From NCBI GenBank assembly GCA_030538255.1, contig JAUNUI010000004.1:102088-166087 (forward strand): 64,000 bases of DNA. Reading direction: 5' to 3'. This document shows positions 1-8,038 of the stretch, piece after piece (position 1 is the first letter of the stretch; every line of letters begins with the position of its first letter). The DNA is from Pelistega sp. (lineage in GTDB: Bacteria; Pseudomonadota; Gammaproteobacteria; Burkholderiales; Burkholderiaceae_B). The translations under genes and the position numbers were made by a program. The notes under the pieces were generated by a model, which was not told where the DNA came from, did not search any database, and worked only from the letters and a program-made list of their open reading frames with translations.

Positions 1-768
1 CTTCACGACTTTAACACGGGTTTCATTACCGATGACCTCATCACCTTTCTTGATTGAGCCAATACGGCGGATGTCGAGACGTACTGATGAATAGAACTTA
101 AGCGCATTACCACCTGTTGTTGTCTCCGGGCTACCAAACATAACGCCAATTTTCATACGAATTTGGTTAATGAAGATAACGGTACAGTTAGTGCGCTTAA
201 TCGATGCTGTTAACTTACGCATGGCTTGGCTCATTAAACGCGCTTGTAGACCTGGTAAGTTATCACCCATATCGCCCTCAATCTCAGCGCGAGGTACTAA
301 GGCAGCTACAGAGTCAATAACGATTAAGTCAACTGAACCTGAGCGTACCAAGGCATCGGTGATTTCTAGTGCTTGCTCACCATGATCAGGCTGTGAAATT
401 AATAAATCAGCTAAGTTAATACCGAGTTTAGCGGCGTATTGCACGTCAAGTGCATGTTCCGCATCGATAAAGGCACAAGTGCCACCAATTTTCTGCATCT
501 CGGCAATTACTTGCAGTGTTAACGTAGTTTTACCTGATGATTCTGGGCCATAGACTTCGATGACGCGACCACGTGGCAAACCACCAACGCCTAAAGCAAC
601 ATCAAGTCCAAGTGATCCTGTTGAGACGACTTTAATATCATGGGCGACTTCATTATCACCGTAACGCATAACCGAACCCTTACCAAATTGCTTCTCAATT
701 TGTGATAAGGCGGCACTTAATGCCTTAGCGCGCTCAGCAGCGGCTGCTTTAGATTGTTTATCGTCCAT
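1..768 (-). CDS. recA: RecA recombinase, N-terminal 256 residues (cut by window edge)
   Basis: RecA forms ATP-dependent filaments on single-stranded DNA, drives strand exchange and triggers LexA self-cleavage. The frame stays open from ATG at 768 to base 1. The protein starts [17 protein letters not shown]; the Walker A loop GPESSGKTT lies at about residues 74-82, followed by the conserved [10 protein letters not shown] and [10 protein letters not shown] (Walker B) segments and the [12 protein letters not shown] loop. The C-terminal part, about 90 residues, lies outside the window. It is divergent from rdgC, and its promoter overlaps a LexA box about 200 bases upstream, so it is expected to be SOS-inducible. 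Identity is essentially certain. Confidence 0.98.
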   Translation of the reverse strand, partial: MDDKQSKAAAAERAKALSAALSQIEKQFGKGSVMRYGDNEVAHDIKVVSTGSLGLDVALGVGGLPRGRVIEVYGPESSGKTTLTLQVIAEMQKIGGTCAFIDAEHALDVQYAAKLGINLADLLISQPDHGEQALEITDALVRSGSVDLIVIDSVAALVPRAEIEGDMGDNLPGLQARLMSQAMRKLTASIKRTNCTVIFINQIRMKIGVMFGSPETTTGGNALKFYSSVRLDIRRIGSIKKGDEVIGNETRVKVVK

Positions 769-960
769 ATAGTATTAGGGTCCTATGGAAATATGGTGTT
801 AAAAAGAATAAATACTTAGTTATCAGCTTATAGTGCTTATAGAACGCAAGGCTTAAGAATAAATTAATCTTCATTCTATATCGCTCTTCAACGCAACCAA
901 GCTATAAATTAAATTGCAAATTAAGGTATGTGCTAAGTCGGTCTGTTCTCAGTTGTTTGT

Positions 961-994
961 ATTATGCCATCAAAACTACTGTATGTCCATACAG
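961..994 (-). promoter_or_regulatory. recA promoter overlapped by a LexA (SOS) box
   Basis: CTGTATGTCCATACAG at 979-994 matches the CTGT-N8-ACAG SOS consensus of gamma- and betaproteobacteria; the symmetry extends outward to CTAC/GTAG. Read on the minus strand, TGGACA (984-989) inside the box is a -35 element and CATAAT (961-966) a -10 element, 17 bases apart, so LexA would block polymerase directly. The resulting recA leader would be about 185 bases. The rest of 769-1129 has no gene. Confidence 0.85.
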
Positions 995-1018
995 TAGATA
1001 AAAATATAGGGTACTGTG

Positions 1019-1033
1019 TTGCATGTCATGCAA
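1019..1033. promoter_or_regulatory. 15-base palindrome upstream of rdgC
   Basis: TTGCATG-T-CATGCAA is a perfect 7+1+7 palindrome about 100 bases before the rdgC start and just upstream of an AT-rich promoter-like stretch (TAGATAAT at 1052-1059). It could be an operator for rdgC. No regulator can be named. Confidence 0.35.
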
Positions 1034-1129
1034 TTTAACAAAAAATAGCATTAGATAATTTAAAAAGGGGTAGAATGACGCCTATCCTTGGTCTTTCATC
1101 AGAGGCCCCCGCTTTACTTAGAGAATATT

Positions 1130-2038
1130 ATGTGGTTTAAAAATTTAAAAGTTTTTCGTCTTAACCCGAGTTGGAAAATTACGGCTGCTGAGCTAAATGA
1201 GCAGCTACAGAAACAAGCGTTTGAGGAAGGTGTCTTCTCTTCTAATCCCTTGAATATGGGTTGGACAGCTATCTTCCCTGAGACTGGTAGCTTAGTCCAT
1301 GCCATCGAACAAAATTACTTAATTAATTTGCGCGTTGAGAAGAAGCTTCTCCCTGCCTCAGTGATTAACCAGTTCACTAAGGCCAAGGCACTTGAGGTCG
1401 AAGAACAACAAGGCTATAAGGTTGGTCGCAAACAGATGCGAGAGCTTAAAGAAGCAGTTGCAGATACCTTACGCCCACGTGCTTTCAGCATTTATCGTGA
1501 TACCCGCGCCTGGTTTGATTTGAAAAACCATTGGTTGATCGTTGATGCAGGCGCGTCCAGTAAATCGGATGAAATTATAGGTATGTTAGCGAAGATTTTA
1601 GACCCGCTTCCTATTAAGAGCTTTATTACGGAAACCTCTCCTAGCGTGGCGATGAGCGCATGGTTGAAGAATGACCAGGCGCCAGCTGACTTTAGTATCG
1701 ATCAAGATACAGAACTTAAATCCTTGGGGGATGACCGTGCAAGCGTACGTTATGCACGCCACAACCCAGATCCTGAAGATTTAGCTAAGCAATTAACAAC
1801 GGGCAAAGTATGTACTCGTTTGGCCCTAACTTGGCAAGATCGTATCTCATTCGTCTTAAATGATGCTTTAGATATTCGTAAACTTCAGGCCTTAGAAATT
1901 ATTGAGCAGAATCGCGATCTATCAAGCATTGATGATATTGAGCGCTTCGATACGGATATGGCCTTGATGTTTGGTGAGGTTAATGGCCTTTTAAACGCAT
2001 TAACAGATGCCTTAGATGGCGAGAAGAAAGAAGCGTAA
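1130..2038 (+). CDS. rdgC: Recombination-associated protein RdgC
   Basis: RdgC is a ring-shaped nucleoid-associated DNA-binding protein that limits RecA filament activity. The family start MWFKNL fixes the start at ATG 1130, although an in-frame TTG exists at 1088. The resulting 302 residues match the usual length (about 300). The family-typical N-terminal segment MWFKNLKVFRLN, a central PRAFSIYRDTRAWFD region and an acidic C-terminus are visible. It is divergent from recA and shares the intergenic region carrying the SOS box, which puts RecA and its modulator side by side. Confident assignment. Confidence 0.95.
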   Translation: MWFKNLKVFRLNPSWKITAAELNEQLQKQAFEEGVFSSNPLNMGWTAIFPETGSLVHAIEQNYLINLRVEKKLLPASVINQFTKAKALEVEEQQGYKVGRKQMRELKEAVADTLRPRAFSIYRDTRAWFDLKNHWLIVDAGASSKSDEIIGMLAKILDPLPIKSFITETSPSVAMSAWLKNDQAPADFSIDQDTELKSLGDDRASVRYARHNPDPEDLAKQLTTGKVCTRLALTWQDRISFVLNDALDIRKLQALEIIEQNRDLSSIDDIERFDTDMALMFGEVNGLLNALTDALDGEKKEA

Positions 2039-2063
2039 GCCGCAATAGCCTCACCTCTTTCGC

Positions 2064-2163
2064 TTTATAAGTGTACGGATTCAGCCTGGCATAAGTACAC
2101 TTGTTAAAATGTATTTAATAAAAATTTATAAGTGTACGCATTCTGCCTGGCATGCATACACTT
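2064..2163. repeat. Two 39-base direct repeats, each an imperfect palindrome
   Basis: Copies at 2064-2102 and 2125-2163 agree at 34 of 39 positions by hand alignment. Each begins TTTATAAGTGTAC and ends TACACTT with GCCTGGC near the centre, so each can form a hairpin (AAGTGTA pairing with TACACTT). The copies sit between the ends of rdgC and the convergent lipoprotein gene. REP-like or a duplicated terminator are both possible; neither is followed by a clear T-run. Confidence 0.7.
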
Positions 2164-2173
2164 TAAATACACT

Positions 2174-2196
2174 GAGCACCGCGATTTGCGGTGTTC
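2174..2196. terminator. Hairpin between convergent rdgC and lipoprotein gene
   Basis: GAGCACCGC (2174-2182) pairs with GCGGTGTTC (2188-2196), one wobble pair, around a 5-base loop. There is no good T-tract on either side, so termination is plausible from position but unproven. Confidence 0.45.
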
Positions 2197-2211
2197 TGTA
2201 GGCACAGCAGA

Positions 2212-2961
2212 CTAGCAAGAAAGCATATTGTCACAGTTCATAATCATAACCGGAACCACAACGGCACCAACAACACCTGTCACCACATCACCGAGGAAGG
2301 TGAAAGGACTTAAAAGTACCTTAGCTGCCGTTGCACCTCCCTTGCTCATGCTAGGAGGTCCAATAAAGCGTAATGATAGCTCCGTTTTATAATCGTGATT
2401 TTTGCTTAAACCATAGTCAACACCCTGTTCGACACTATAGAGCTCACCCTTAAGAGGGACCTTTAAATACAAGATTTGCTTGCTTCTTCTAAGTTCGTGG
2501 AATTGCTGACTAAGCTTATGCTTAAAGAATATAAGTGCGACAGTTGCGTTATCCGGCATATCTGTGCTGAAGCCTAACTGTTGAGCCTGTTGAATTTGTT
2601 TGCTAGTCAGTGTACGTGGATCAAGCGCTATCGCTAGATGAGCTGTGAAATTATGCTTCTTACCCTCTTTTCGAATGGCAACTCCGCTTATATTAGAATA
2701 CATATGCTGACTATATGAGGCTTTAAGTAGTTCAGGGACTTCTTTAATTGCTGGCAATACATAGTGATAGCGCTCACCAATGCCAATAATATTACTTTGG
2801 TCTTTCGTTATTAGAAAATAAAGTAAATTATCGCTTTCCTCTCTTACCGTCGGCGTGCTAGCTTGTTGATCAAATGATTCGAACATATCACTAGTGACGC
2901 ATGCGGTTAAGCTAAGACTGGCTAAGAGAAGCAGGCTAAAGGTTTTGATTATTGAGCGCAT
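2212..2961 (-). CDS. Predicted lipoprotein, YidX-like
   Basis: 249 residues with a lipoprotein signal: MRSIIKTFSLLLLASLSLTAC, lipobox LTAC and lipidation at Cys21. The next residues are TSD, so outer-membrane sorting is expected. The order of segments (IGERYHYVLPAIKEVPELL, then KHNFTAHLAI, then a glycine/valine-rich hydrophobic C-terminal end) recalls E. coli lipoprotein YidX as I remember it; this is a weak, remembered similarity. Function is unknown. It stands alone, converging with rdgC, downstream of the dadA terminator. The hydrophobic C-terminal stretch at about 205-240 may contact the membrane. Confidence 0.75.
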   Translation of the reverse strand: MRSIIKTFSLLLLASLSLTACVTSDMFESFDQQASTPTVREESDNLLYFLITKDQSNIIGIGERYHYVLPAIKEVPELLKASYSQHMYSNISGVAIRKEGKKHNFTAHLAIALDPRTLTSKQIQQAQQLGFSTDMPDNATVALIFFKHKLSQQFHELRRSKQILYLKVPLKGELYSVEQGVDYGLSKNHDYKTELSLRFIGPPSMSKGGATAAKVLLSPFTFLGDVVTGVVGAVVVPVMIMNCDNMLSC

Positions 2962-3078
2962 TGTAAAATCCTTATTCCAACTGTTTCTTTAAGGAAGGGT
3001 ACGCACCCTATAAAATACTTTATACGCATAGAATCGAAATTATGCAAATATTTCATTGCTAGTTATCTATTTTTCTTA

Positions 3079-3182
3079 GGCGTATAGATAAAATTTACGC
3101 CCTCTGGCCTAAGGAGGAGCTGCAGACGTAATTAATGTGCTTGGACTTGTAGGCTTAATTACCGTACTCCCCCACCTGAGGG
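3079..3182. ncRNA. Highly self-complementary intergenic segment, possible structured RNA
   Basis: On the plus strand CCCTCTGG (3101-3108) can pair with CCTGAGGG near 3175-3182 with one mismatch, GGAGGAG with CTCCCCC with one mismatch, and GTAATTAA with TTAATTAC perfectly, giving a nested rod of about 80 bases. A second hairpin, GGCGTA/TACGCC (3079-3101), overlaps its left end. The segment lies between dadA and the lipoprotein gene and could be a small RNA or, on the minus strand, part of the lipoprotein leader. No known family was recognised. The remainder of 2962-3270 holds only the dadA terminator. Confidence 0.35.
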
Positions 3183-3206
3183 ACAAGGTTTTGCGGCAAG
3201 TTCGGA

Positions 3207-3237
3207 CAAAAAGGTCCAGCTCATAAGAACTGGACCC
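3207..3237 (-). terminator. Rho-independent terminator of dadA
   Basis: On the minus strand GGTCCAG, a 10-base loop and CTGGACC are followed directly by TTTTTGTCC. It lies 35-65 bases after the dadA stop codon. Confidence 0.85.
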
Positions 3238-3270
3238 TAGTATATGCACGCGTATTAATTAGGCTTTTGC

Positions 3271-4527
3271 TTAACTAATATAGCGCGACAAGTCTAAACC
3301 CTCAGTACTAATTTCAGGGGTTTGATTATCCATTAAATCAGCAAGATATTTACCTGAACCACAAGCCATGGTCCAACCTAATGTGCCGTGACCAGAGTTG
3401 ATAAAGAGGTTAGGATACTTGGTCTTACCCACTACTGGTGTACCATCAGGTGTCGCTGGTCTTAAGCCAGTCCAGAATTCAGCGCGACTGAGATCACCAC
3501 CCCCTGGAAATACGTGGTTAAACACCTCATTCAATGTGTCCCTATAGCGTTGCTTCAAGCTAAGATCAAAACCATTAACACCGGCCATACCACCCATACG
3601 AATGCGATTATCAAAGCGCGTTAAAGCGACCTTAAAACTTTCATCCAGCACAGTTGATGTCGGCGCCTTGCTCTCATCGGTAATGGGGATAGTTAAGGAG
3701 AAGCCCTTCAGTGGGTAGATCGGTGTATGCACGTCAATAGGTTTTAACATTGCCGTGGTATATGAACCTAATGCAACTACATAGCGATCAGCGGTCTCCA
3801 ATTGACCATTAATCCATACGCCTTGAATCTGATTATTTTTAAACTCAAAGCGGTCAATAGACTCACCAAAGCGGAACTTAACGCCTAATTCCTGGGCCAT
3901 CTGGGTGATTTTCTGTGTAAAGATAAAGCAATCGCCCGTTTCATCGTTCGGTAAGCGTAAAGCGCCGACAAACTCATGGATATTATCGGATAGGCCAGGC
4001 TCATACTTTACGATACCTTGGCGGTCTAAGACTTCATATGGCGTGCCCATTTCTTTCAGGATTTCGACGTCCTTACCAATTCCATCAAGCTGAGCTTGCT
4101 TACGGAATAATTGAATGGTTCCGCGTTGACGGTCTTCATAAGTGATACCCGTTTCGGCACGCAGGGCTTGCATGCAGTGACGACTATACTCAGATAAGCG
4201 CACCATGCGTTCTTTATTAATGGCGTAGCTCTTCGGATTACAGTTTTTAATCAGTTGCCAAATCCACTTGTATTGCCAGAGATCTGAAGTTGGCTTCATG
4301 ATCAATGGTGAATGCTTCTGTAGCATCCACTTAATTGCTTTGAGTGGCACACCTGGTGCTGCCCATGGTGAGGCATAGCCAGGTGATAGCTGACCAGCAT
4401 TAGCAAAGCTGGTTTCTAAGGCGGAACCTTCTTGCCGATCGATGACGGTAACATCGAAGCCTTTTTTAGCTAGGTAGTAGGCGCTTGTAGCTCCAACCAC
4501 TCCGCTCCCTAGTACGAATACTCGCAT
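3271..4527 (-). CDS. dadA: D-amino acid dehydrogenase, FAD subunit
   Basis: DadA is an FAD enzyme that deaminates D-amino acids (mainly D-alanine) to 2-oxo acids and ammonia, passing electrons to the respiratory chain at the inner membrane. The N-terminal dinucleotide-binding motif is [15 protein letters not shown] (about 6-20), and the C-terminal FAD contact region contains [18 protein letters not shown]. The length of 418 residues fits the family (about 430). It is monocistronic with its own terminator. There is no adjacent alanine racemase (dadX), unlike enterobacteria, so a broader D-amino acid scavenging role is likely. Confidence 0.93.
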   Translation of the reverse strand: MRVFVLGSGVVGATSAYYLAKKGFDVTVIDRQEGSALETSFANAGQLSPGYASPWAAPGVPLKAIKWMLQKHSPLIMKPTSDLWQYKWIWQLIKNCNPKSYAINKERMVRLSEYSRHCMQALRAETGITYEDRQRGTIQLFRKQAQLDGIGKDVEILKEMGTPYEVLDRQGIVKYEPGLSDNIHEFVGALRLPNDETGDCFIFTQKITQMAQELGVKFRFGESIDRFEFKNNQIQGVWINGQLETADRYVVALGSYTTAMLKPIDVHTPIYPLKGFSLTIPITDESKAPTSTVLDESFKVALTRFDNRIRMGGMAGVNGFDLSLKQRYRDTLNEVFNHVFPGGGDLSRAEFWTGLRPATPDGTPVVGKTKYPNLFINSGHGTLGWTMACGSGKYLADLMDNQTPEISTEGLDLSRYIS

Positions 4528-4697
4528 TTTTTATTCTCCTTGAACAATCCGCACAGAATACTCCAAGTGCTCTTAAATAACAATATAGAAACAATCCTAT
4601 TGACTTTTTGATACAGCTTAGTGATTGTGTTAAGCTCCTTCCTAAGCGTATAATTCCTACTTTCTTTCTTCACCTTCTCATTAGGCATGTGTTGGTA

Positions 4698-5255
4698 ATG
4701 CGTCTATCCCCTCTTTCCAAAAAATTAATTCCAGCTATTGCGGTAATGACCTTTATCGGCGTGATACTTGCAACACCTCAGTCGCCTAGTAGTCAAGCGC
4801 ATATTCCTGTTAATAATGATGTTCCAATAGCGGCTCAGTTAGATCCAGCGACAATCAAGTCTTTAACAAACTTAACCCAACATTTCACGCTTCAAGATCC
4901 CAATAAAACATTGCAATACCGCGGTTATGTACAAGGTGTCGGCTACTCTTCTTATCAGTTTTTAGCTCAGCAAAATCAGCGAGTTCTGATCCAGCTTGAT
5001 GCGCCTGATGTTATTGAGATGATTCTTTATGGGCCACAAGTTGTACCACTAAAAAACAATACGGAATATCTGATTCCAGATAATGGTTTATATGATTTGC
5101 GTGTACTCTATAAAATTCCTATTGAAGAACAGCAAGATAGGGCCGTGACGGATCCAGTCCCCTATCGTATTGACTTTACCTTAGTCGCTAGCACTGCTTC
5201 AGCCACTGAAGGGGCTACACAAGCACCTAGCGCGGCACCACAAACAGCGCAGTAA
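4698..5255 (+). CDS. Secreted PliG-like protein (putative g-type lysozyme inhibitor family)
   Basis: The best start is ATG 4698 (MRLSPLSKKL...), giving a signal peptide of about 25-35 residues and a 185-residue precursor; an earlier in-frame ATG at 4608 would put about 30 unlikely residues before it. The mature core (QYRGYVQGVGYSSYQF, QRVLIQLDA, LYGPQ, LIPDNGLYDLRVL, PYRIDFTL) lines up segment by segment with the E. coli periplasmic g-type lysozyme inhibitor PliG (YcgK) as I recall it. The C-terminal 25 residues are an Ala/Ser/Thr/Gln tail absent from PliG. Function is inferred from this remembered resemblance. Monocistronic, divergent from dadA. Confidence 0.6.
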   Translation: MRLSPLSKKLIPAIAVMTFIGVILATPQSPSSQAHIPVNNDVPIAAQLDPATIKSLTNLTQHFTLQDPNKTLQYRGYVQGVGYSSYQFLAQQNQRVLIQLDAPDVIEMILYGPQVVPLKNNTEYLIPDNGLYDLRVLYKIPIEEQQDRAVTDPVPYRIDFTLVASTASATEGATQAPSAAPQTAQ

Positions 5256-5288
5256 AATTGGCACTATAAGGATTCTTTCATTAAGTCT

Positions 5289-5372
5289 GAGTTCATAAGG
5301 CTCGCCTACCCTTGGACTTATATCAGCTCAGGGTTTGTGGTTGTCAGGCAAATTTTCCCATTATATGAACTC
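5289..5372. other. Long-range inverted repeat downstream of the PliG-like gene
   Basis: GAGTTCATA (5289-5297) is a perfect complement of TATGAACTC (5364-5372). Inside, GCCT pairs with AGGC and ACCCT with AGGGT, giving a nested fold of 84 bases. No T-run follows. It may be a structured 3' UTR or small RNA. The rest of 5256-5599 shows only the norB terminator. Confidence 0.3.
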
Positions 5373-5498
5373 TCATTATGTCTCGCTTCTAATCATAACG
5401 TATATACATTGCTAATTATAAGCTGTGCAAGGGTTTTCTTTCAACTTACCCGCTCGATTTATAAGGCAATGTACTTGGGCCATTCTCGATAAACTCAA

Positions 5499-5539
5499 TT
5501 AAAACAAAGGCTACTTACGCAATTTCGGTAAGTAGCCTT
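5499..5539 (-). terminator. Rho-independent terminator of norB
   Basis: AAGGCTACTTAC (5507-5518) pairs perfectly with GTAAGTAGCCTT (5528-5539). On the minus strand the stem is followed by TGTTTTAATTG. It lies about 60 bases after the norB stop. Confidence 0.85.
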
Positions 5540-5599
5540 CTTGTTATCTGCTCATGCCTAAAGCGAACTCAGATTTTCTAGCAAAGAGCCTAAGCTTTA

Positions 5600-7855
5600 T
5601 TAAGCAGTTTGTGTGCTCTTGTGACCAAAAACTGCTTGTGTCACTTGTAGGCCGATTGATAAACCACCAACGATGAACACAATATCACCAATCGTACGGA
5701 TCCAGCGTAGTGTTTCTAAGAAATCTTGTTGTAAGAAACCTTCACTACGTGCATACCACATACCTTCAGTAACGCTAGCGTAGAACTGATATAAACCAAT
5801 TGGTAGCAAGCTTGTAAAGATCATCATGCAGAGACCGATGTTCAATAACCAGAATCCAGTCTTCATAAGTTTCTCGTTAAAGACTAGGTTTGGACGGATA
5901 TAGCGTATGACTAACAAGACAAAGCCGATAGATAAGAAACCATACACACCGAATAGCGCAGCGTGAGCGTGAACCGCTGTGGTGTTCAGACCTTGCAAGT
6001 AGTACAGTGAGATTGGTGGGTTAATAAGGAAACCGAATACACCTGCGCCTAACATGTTCCAGAAAGCTACGGCAACGAAACACATTAATGGCCAGCGGAC
6101 TTTTTCCATCCAAGGGGCTTTATTCTTCAAGTTCCAGTTTTCCCACGCTTCATGACCAAGCAATACTAAAGGTACCACTTCAAGAGCCGAGAATGATGCA
6201 CCTACAGCCATCACAGGGGTTGTTGTGCCTGAGAAGTATAAGTGGTGGAACGTGCCTGGAATACCACCTAGCATGAACAATGAAGCTGATACTAAGCTAG
6301 CAGCAGTTGCCATGCGTAATGATACTAAGCCCATCGATGAGAAGATGAACGCTAAAGCAGCAGTTGCAAATACTTCAAAGAAGCCCTCTACCCATAGGTG
6401 AACAACCCACCAGCGCCAGTATTCCATAATAGAGATATGTGTGCGCTCACCATAGAATAGGCCTGCACCGTAGAATAGTCCGATCGCTACAACTGAAGCG
6501 GTAAACAAGACCAAGAGGTGCTTATCGCCAGGTTGTTTTAATGCATTAGAGATACCACGCATCATCAAGAACAACCAGAACAGAATACCTAAGAATAAGG
6601 CAATTTGCCATAAACGACCTAAATCTAAGTACTCATATCCTTGGTGACCTAACCAGAAATTTAGGTGTGCAGGCATGTCACCAGCAATCGCAATATAGTT
6701 ACCGGCGAATGAACCGACAGTTACTATTAATAAGGCAACAAATAGGATATTAACACCAAGACTTTGACCTTTCGGATCTTTACCACCATTAATAACGGGA
6801 GCTAAGAATAGACCGGCAGTCAAGAAAGCCGCAGCAATCCATAAAATGGCGGCTTGTAAGTGCCAAGTACGGAGCAAGGAGTAAGGGAACCACTTGGACA
6901 ACTCAATACCATAGAAAGTCTGACCTTCAACCGTATAGTGAGCTACCGCACCACCTAAGAACATCTGTACAGCAAATAAGGCGACCACGAGGAAACAGTA
7001 TTTACCCAGCGCCTTCTGTGAAGGAGTTAAGAGGAAGGTACTAATTGGGTCTTTAGCGGGTGGAACAGTAGGATCGGGATCTTCGCTTTTTAAGAATGCC
7101 CAGCCCCAAACCAATAAACCAATACCGGCAATTAAGATGATGATACTGACGAATGACCAAACAACGTTCTCACCTGATGGTACGTTGCTAATCAATGGCT
7201 CATGCGGCCAGTTATTCGTATAGGTGACATCATGACCCGGGCGATCAGTAGCTGCCGCCCAAACAGTCCAATAGAAGAAATTGGTTAATTTCTCGCGTCG
7301 TTCTGCATCAGCCAAGGTGTTTTCTTTCATTGCAAAGCTTTCACGGCTGCTTTGTAATGAAGGCTCATTACCAAATAAATCGTTATAGTATTTAGCGGTT
7401 TGTGCCATTGCTTGAGCGCGCAATGGTGATACAGTCACTGTATCGGTTTGTTCATTATATGTATTTGTACGATATTCAATCTCTAGGCGAGCTTGTAACA
7501 TCGCTTGCTTCTCAACATCTAGCTGATCGTAAGCTGTACCAAACTCTTGCTGTGCAGAGAGATCTAACCACGCTAAAAGTTCGCGGTGTAACCAGTCTGC
7601 AGTCCAGTCTGGCGCTTGATAAGCACCGTGACCCCAGATAGAGCCAACTTGCATACCACCAACGCTTTGCCAGGCAGACTGCCCTTGCATTACGTCTTCT
7701 TTAGTCATTAACACTGTATTGCTATCGCTGACAACAACTTGTCCAGGAATCGGCGGTACTGTGCGATAAATTTCCGCACCGAAATAACCGAGAAACCCGA
7801 AGCAAATTATCATAATCGCGATCAGCGAAAACCATAATTTCTTATAACTACCCAT
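5600..7855 (-). CDS. norB: Quinol-dependent nitric oxide reductase (qNOR)
   Basis: A single-subunit member of the haem-copper oxidase superfamily that reduces two NO to N2O with electrons from quinol at the inner membrane. Its 751 residues match qNOR rather than the shorter cytochrome c-dependent NorB (about 450). The N-terminal helix (LIAIMIICFGFLGYFGAEI) and periplasmic domain (GQSAWQSVGGMQVGSIWGHGAY) are typical of qNOR; about 13 more hydrophobic segments follow with histidine-bearing helices (WHLQAAILWI, EYWRWWVVHLWVEGFFE, HAHAALFGVYGF). No norC is present, as expected. It is transcribed from a sigma-54 promoter under NorR control. The start has an AAGGAAA ribosome site. Confidence 0.96.
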   Translation of the reverse strand: MGSYKKLWFSLIAIMIICFGFLGYFGAEIYRTVPPIPGQVVVSDSNTVLMTKEDVMQGQSAWQSVGGMQVGSIWGHGAYQAPDWTADWLHRELLAWLDLSAQQEFGTAYDQLDVEKQAMLQARLEIEYRTNTYNEQTDTVTVSPLRAQAMAQTAKYYNDLFGNEPSLQSSRESFAMKENTLADAERREKLTNFFYWTVWAAATDRPGHDVTYTNNWPHEPLISNVPSGENVVWSFVSIIILIAGIGLLVWGWAFLKSEDPDPTVPPAKDPISTFLLTPSQKALGKYCFLVVALFAVQMFLGGAVAHYTVEGQTFYGIELSKWFPYSLLRTWHLQAAILWIAAAFLTAGLFLAPVINGGKDPKGQSLGVNILFVALLIVTVGSFAGNYIAIAGDMPAHLNFWLGHQGYEYLDLGRLWQIALFLGILFWLFLMMRGISNALKQPGDKHLLVLFTASVVAIGLFYGAGLFYGERTHISIMEYWRWWVVHLWVEGFFEVFATAALAFIFSSMGLVSLRMATAASLVSASLFMLGGIPGTFHHLYFSGTTTPVMAVGASFSALEVVPLVLLGHEAWENWNLKNKAPWMEKVRWPLMCFVAVAFWNMLGAGVFGFLINPPISLYYLQGLNTTAVHAHAALFGVYGFLSIGFVLLVIRYIRPNLVFNEKLMKTGFWLLNIGLCMMIFTSLLPIGLYQFYASVTEGMWYARSEGFLQQDFLETLRWIRTIGDIVFIVGGLSIGLQVTQAVFGHKSTQTA

Positions 7856-7925
7856 AACAGTTTCCTTATCATTTATTTCTAAAACAAATGTAAAACGTAT
7901 TTACTACTTTCTACATTACATTCAT

Positions 7926-7941
7926 AGCAAGTATCGTGCCA
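7926..7941 (-). promoter_or_regulatory. Sigma-54 promoter of norB
   Basis: On the minus strand TGGCAC-GATAC-TTGCT matches the -24/-12 consensus TGGCAC-N5-TTGCW exactly. Expected start is near 7915, leaving a leader of about 60 bases. Divergent NorR sites lie just upstream. Confidence 0.92.
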
Positions 7942-7981
7942 ACTTTTTTATGATGAAATATCAAGTCATTAGTAAATGTAG

Positions 7982-8038
7982 GGTATAATTAACCCAGTTT
8001 AATTTAAGGTAGTATTTACCCTATAGGTATTTTTAACC
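7982..8038. promoter_or_regulatory. Three tandem NorR binding sites
   Basis: GGT-N7-ACC occurs three times: 7982-7994, 8008-8020 and 8026-8038. The GT-N7-AC core is the NorR operator known from E. coli, and three such repeats are also known in Ralstonia eutropha. The third site ends at the base before the norR ATG (8039), so NorR bound there should also repress its own gene. Site centres are 26 and 18 bases apart. Confidence 0.9.

Noticed and set aside
1114-1305. 63-codon minus-strand frame over the start of rdgC
   Set aside because: Antisense of the conserved rdgC N-terminus; no independent support.
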